Assembly: GCA_030267965.1 (NCBI GenBank)
Contig: BRYA01000184.1
Location: forward strand, 1-19,492
Origin: Triparma columacea
Lineage: Eukaryota; Sar; Bolidophyceae; Parmales; Triparmaceae
Reading direction: 5' to 3'
DNA: 19,492 bases
In this document: in pieces, positions 16,585 to 19,492 of the stretch
How the letters are laid out: every line of letters starts with the position of its first letter
Numbering within the stretch: the first letter of the stretch is position 1
Made by a program: the position numbers and the translations under genes
The notes under the pieces: model-generated
Told to the model about the DNA's origin: nothing
Databases searched by the model: none
The model's input: the letters and a program-made list of their open reading frames with translations, nothing else

Positions 16585-17884
16585 TCACGCCCAAGCGTCT
16601 CCCATTGGTGGCATCAACTTTCCTCCCGAATCCCTTCCCTCCCTAAGACTTGGAGTGAATTGGTGGTGCATGTCGTTTCTCACGCTCGGACTATTGTACC
16701 GATCATCGATGATTGGAATGCTGCCCCCCATGAATTCCCTGTCGATATCTTCAGCCTCCACCCCCCAAGAGCTGCCCCCAAGCTCCTGGTCACCCTCAAA
16801 TTCTCTCTCTCTGCTGTCGAAACGTTGGTCCCTCCCCACCTCCCTGTCGTAGGAAGGGCTCCTATCACTGTCCCTGTCCCTGTCCCTGCTGTCCCAGGAT
16901 CCCGACCTCCTCCGCAGGTCGTCGTCGTAAGCATCATCTGGGCTCCTTCGGTAGTAGTCATCATCATAATCTCCCCTGCCTCCACTCCCCCTCCCGTAGG
17001 AGCTCTCGAAGCTCCCGTCCGACCTCTTCCCAGGGGTATTGTACTTATTATAGTAGTTTTCGGGGCTCGGGCTCCTCCGATGGTCGTCGTACATGTCACG
17101 ATCGTAATGATCATCGTAATAGTCCCCCTTTTTGCTCTCCCCCCGTCGTCTATCGTCGTCCCTGTGTCCAGTGTAGACACCTTCTTCGTCGTGCTTGCTC
17201 CACATATCTGCACCCGCAAATGACCCAACGGGCGGCTTCTTGCTGCTATTACTGCCCTTTGCCGCTGGGCTGTTCACCTTATCATTTGAGGAAGTCGCAG
17301 TGACAGACAAACGAATCAAGGCCCTCGGGTCGGAGCACTTTGTGAGCCCGTAGGACTTCATCTCGGACGAGTGCGACAGGTCCAAATCCACCGTGCCGAA
17401 CTGTTGGCCTGGCGCTTCTTGGTTGCAGCTGTTCCAAATGACAACCAAAGCAAACCTCTTCCTCTTGAACAACCCCTTGGCGTCCTGGTACAGTGTGCAG
17501 GTCTGTGTGACCGACTCGTCCCAGACCACTACGTCGCCTCTGTGAAAGGTAAGGGTTGACAAAATGTTAGTGGACAGTGAGTAGGGGCAGTGGTAGGGGC
17601 AGTGGTAGGGGCAGTGGTAGGGGCAGTGGGCAGTTTCACCAGATTCTTGCCCCCCCCTTCCCCCCTCCCCCCCCCCGCTCCTCCCCCCCTGTCACCCCCC
17701 CCAGCCCCTCAACTTACTCTGCCTTGACTAGTGCAGTCCCTCTGCTCTTCCCCTTCCTTTGGAGCCACACCATGAACTTCTTATCACTTGCATCCCCCGA
17801 TAATGTCATCCCATGAATCTTAACTTCAACCTTTGCAGGCACCGCTGTAGTGTTGAACGTCTTGACAAAATGTCCGAGCGGCAT
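16585..17884 (-). CDS. NT-C2 (EEIG1/EHBP1 N-terminal type) domain protein with Arg/Asp/Tyr/Ser-rich tail, two exons
   Basis: Exon 1 is 17884-17718 and exon 2 is 17539-16585, giving 373 residues. The intron (17717-17540, GTAAGT...ACAG, phase 2) joins GTALVKAE to GDVVVWDES. Exon 1 begins MPLGHFVKTFN and is absent from any long open frame. Residues 1 to about 150 read as a C2-type beta sandwich: VEVKIHGMTLSG, KKFMVWLQRKGKSR, GDVVVWDESVTQTCTLY, FALVVIWNS, FGTVDLDLSHS and ALIRLSVTAT. This matches the N-terminal C2 domain family that binds membranes or partner proteins in EEIG1/SYNRG/EHBP1-like proteins, as I remember it. The rest is low-complexity, with many RD, DRD, YDDDYY and RSP/SPS pieces, probably disordered and phosphorylated. 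The specific role is unknown. Confidence 0.78.
17581..17628. repeat. Four exact 12-base tandem repeats in the NT-C2 gene intron
   Basis: The unit GTAGGGGCAGTG (plus strand) is repeated four times without change. It is followed by C-runs up to 17700, so nearly all of the 178-base intron is low complexity. On the gene's strand the repeats read CACTGCCCCTAC, giving a pyrimidine-rich stretch about 40 bases before the acceptor. Confidence 0.95.
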
Positions 17885-18326
17885 ATTTAAGGGATTTTGC
17901 GGTGCCTAGGTTCCCAAGAAGATAGAAAATTGTCTACAGGAAACTCCCCCTCCGAGAACAGTGTCCAGGCCTCTCTTTTTGGTTGTCTCTACGTTTCACG
18001 ATCTCTTCTTTGTCTGATTCTCGTTAACAGAAATTAAAGTTAGTTCTGCGCCAAAAATATTCCAAACCGCAACAAGTTAACTGCTTAATTGTTGCTATAG
18101 AAGAACTGACTCCTGGGAAGCAATCCAACAACAAATAACCCAACAACAATTTTGACTTTCTGGAGTTTCTCAAGAATCTCCTCCTCGGAAGCGTTTCACT
18201 TACGTTGGCGAGGTTGACAGCGCGCAACGACTGGCAATGAAGCAATGAACGCCGGTTACTATTTCGAATTTACGCACGTTCACTTTCCCTTGATTCCCCA
18301 AAAAGTGAGAGAGACTTCTTCGACCA
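17885..18326. other. Divergent intergenic region, about 440 bases
   Basis: This separates the minus-strand NT-C2 gene from the plus-strand phosphatase gene and so holds both promoters. A 7-base inverted repeat GCAACAA...TTGTTGC lies at 18069-18095 and CAACAA-type motifs recur to about 18150. A short out-of-frame reading frame starts at 18245 and overlaps the phosphatase start; it could act as an upstream reading frame. I see no RNA gene. Confidence 0.55.
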
Positions 18327-18374
18327 ATGCTCCGACCACCCCTCAACATCCACCAAACAACTTTTTTTGCCAGG

Positions 18375-19492
18375 ATGGTGGAAAATCAAGAAAGAAGGGG
18401 TTCCCCCTCGGAACACCTAATTGGGTTCGCGAATAACAAGCTTATTATTTCCGACGAGAGAGGCATGGGTCGCAGGTCCATGCAAGAGCTCATGTCCAGT
18501 GACTCTTCGGCATCCCTCCCCAACGAGAGTCTCTTTCAAGGTCGCCATGACGGCTTGGAGAGTCATGACATTGAGAAGATCAACTTTGTTCGAATGCTCC
18601 TTGCGCTGAAGATGGTCAAGACGGATGGGGAGGCGACTCCAGTTCCTGGGATGGACAACAAGCTCTTCCTTGGTAGTATAGGTGAGAGAGACATGGCTCC
18701 CCCCCCCTTCTCCCCTTCTTCCCTCTCCCCTCTTCCCTCACCCGTCTCCATCCACCACCCAGGCGCCGCATTCAACAAGTCGACATTGGAAAAGAACAAG
18801 ATCACGCACATCCTCTGCCTCTGTGATGGGACCCGGGAGAGGTTTGAGAGAGATTACAAGTACTTCACGTGTGTAACCGAGGACATCCCAAGCTATGACA
18901 TTGCGCTCAAGTTTATCCCCTGCTCTGACTTCATTGAAGAAGCAATCAGGGGCGGAGGGAGGTGAGAGAGATGGGTGGGAGGAGGGGGAAGGGAATGCCC
19001 AAAACAGTTACGCCCTGCAGCAGATCCAGGTTCAGACGGAGGCCATCAAAAACCTAACCCCCCCCCCCCCCCCAACCCCAGGGTGCTCGTACACTGCTTT
19101 CAGGGCAAGAGCAGGTGCACCGCCATCGCGATGAGCTACATGATGCTCCGCAAGGGCTTCGGGTTCGAGGGGGCCATCAAGGCTTGCAGGAAGGCGAGGC
19201 CTACAGCCGAACCCAACCTGGGCTTTGTCGCCCAGCTTAAGGCCCTTGACAGGTCCTTGAGGAGGAACAGGTTCACAGAGAACAAGAAGCTGGAGGAGAG
19301 GGAGAAGAAGCTCGAGGAGAGGGAGGAGAAACTCTCCCCCCCCAAGAGAAAGGGGCCGAACGAAAGCGCTGGGCCCTTGTCACTCAGCGACCTCAAAGAA
19401 ACCAAGGGCAAGGGGAAGAGGAAGGGGAAGGGGAAGGGGAAAGAGAGGGGGGAGGGCAACGACAAGGACACGCCGGCCAGCGGCAGCAAGCC
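18375..19492 (+). CDS. Dual-specificity protein phosphatase, three exons, 3' end off the window
   Basis: Exons are 18375-18681, 18763-18961 and 19082 to the right edge. Introns 18682-18762 (GTGAGA...CCAG, phase 1) and 18962-19081 (GTGAGA...CCAG, phase 2) restore GSIGAAFNK and GGGRVLVHC. The core follows the cysteine phosphatase pattern: NKLFLGSIGAAF, ITHILCLCDG, TEDIPSYDI with the likely general-acid Asp, then the P-loop VHCFQGKSRC with catalytic Cys at about residue 174 and its Arg. Dual-specificity phosphatases remove phosphate from Tyr and Ser/Thr, often on MAP kinases. The residue after the P-loop Arg is Cys instead of the usual Ser/Thr. After the catalytic domain come EREKKLEEREEKL (coiled coil) and Lys/Gly repeats. 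The start at 18375 has a strong context (A at -3, G at +4); an in-frame ATG at 18327 is the alternative. Confidence 0.88.

Noticed and set aside
18245..18373. Possible first coding exon for the phosphatase (18245-18304 spliced to 18374)
   Set aside because: The GT and AG are plausible, but the join leaves the reading frame in the wrong phase and soon meets a stop. A non-coding leader intron remains possible.

Overview
This is a eukaryotic nuclear genome fragment, not a bacterial one. Nine protein genes can be modelled, and six of them (nine introns in all) are interrupted by short GT-AG introns of about 80-205 bases whose phases match exactly. Gene spacing is tight and strands alternate. The content suggests a free-living flagellated unicell: a kinesin-9 motor, the radial-spoke-associated protein CFAP61, an ERK7/MAPK15-type kinase, an ionotropic glutamate receptor-like channel and a large polytopic membrane protein. 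A flagellated stramenopile microalga (for example a bolidophyte or pelagophyte relative) is my best guess. It is an inference from gene style; nothing in the window proves a plastid or the taxon.

Layout: (1) bases 2-1210 (+), the 3' part of a polytopic membrane protein cut by the window edge. (2) 1363-2591 (+), a two-exon ROK-family sugar kinase ending in an unusual G-rich, hydrophobic tail. (3) 2677-4411 (-), a two-exon MATE transporter whose intron is a 47-base minisatellite. (4) 4548-6902 (-), an intronless kinesin-9. (5) 6979-11666 (+), a three-exon CFAP61 carrying a complete adenylate kinase domain; it diverges from the kinesin across only 76 bases. (6) 11667-12630, a gene-free stretch with an AT-rich island and an imperfect inverted repeat. 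(7) 12631-15026 (+), a three-exon ionotropic glutamate receptor-like channel. (8) 15144-16265 (-), an ERK7/MAPK15-like kinase with a TDY activation loop. (9) 16585-17884 (-), a two-exon NT-C2 domain protein with an Arg/Asp/Tyr/Ser-rich tail. (10) 18375 to the right edge (+), a dual-specificity phosphatase, truncated at the 3' end.

How the genes may work together: kinesin-9 and CFAP61 are both axonemal (central pair motor; base of the radial spokes), and their shared 76-base promoter suggests co-expression during flagellar assembly. The MAPK15-like kinase is plausibly linked to cilia through its family. The adenylate kinase inside CFAP61 would place an ADP/ATP-balancing enzyme at the spoke base, near the dyneins. 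The channel could in principle feed excitability or calcium signals to the flagellum, but the sequence does not show that.

Limits: gene models rest on reading splice sites and matching families from memory. No alignment, transcript or database search was run.
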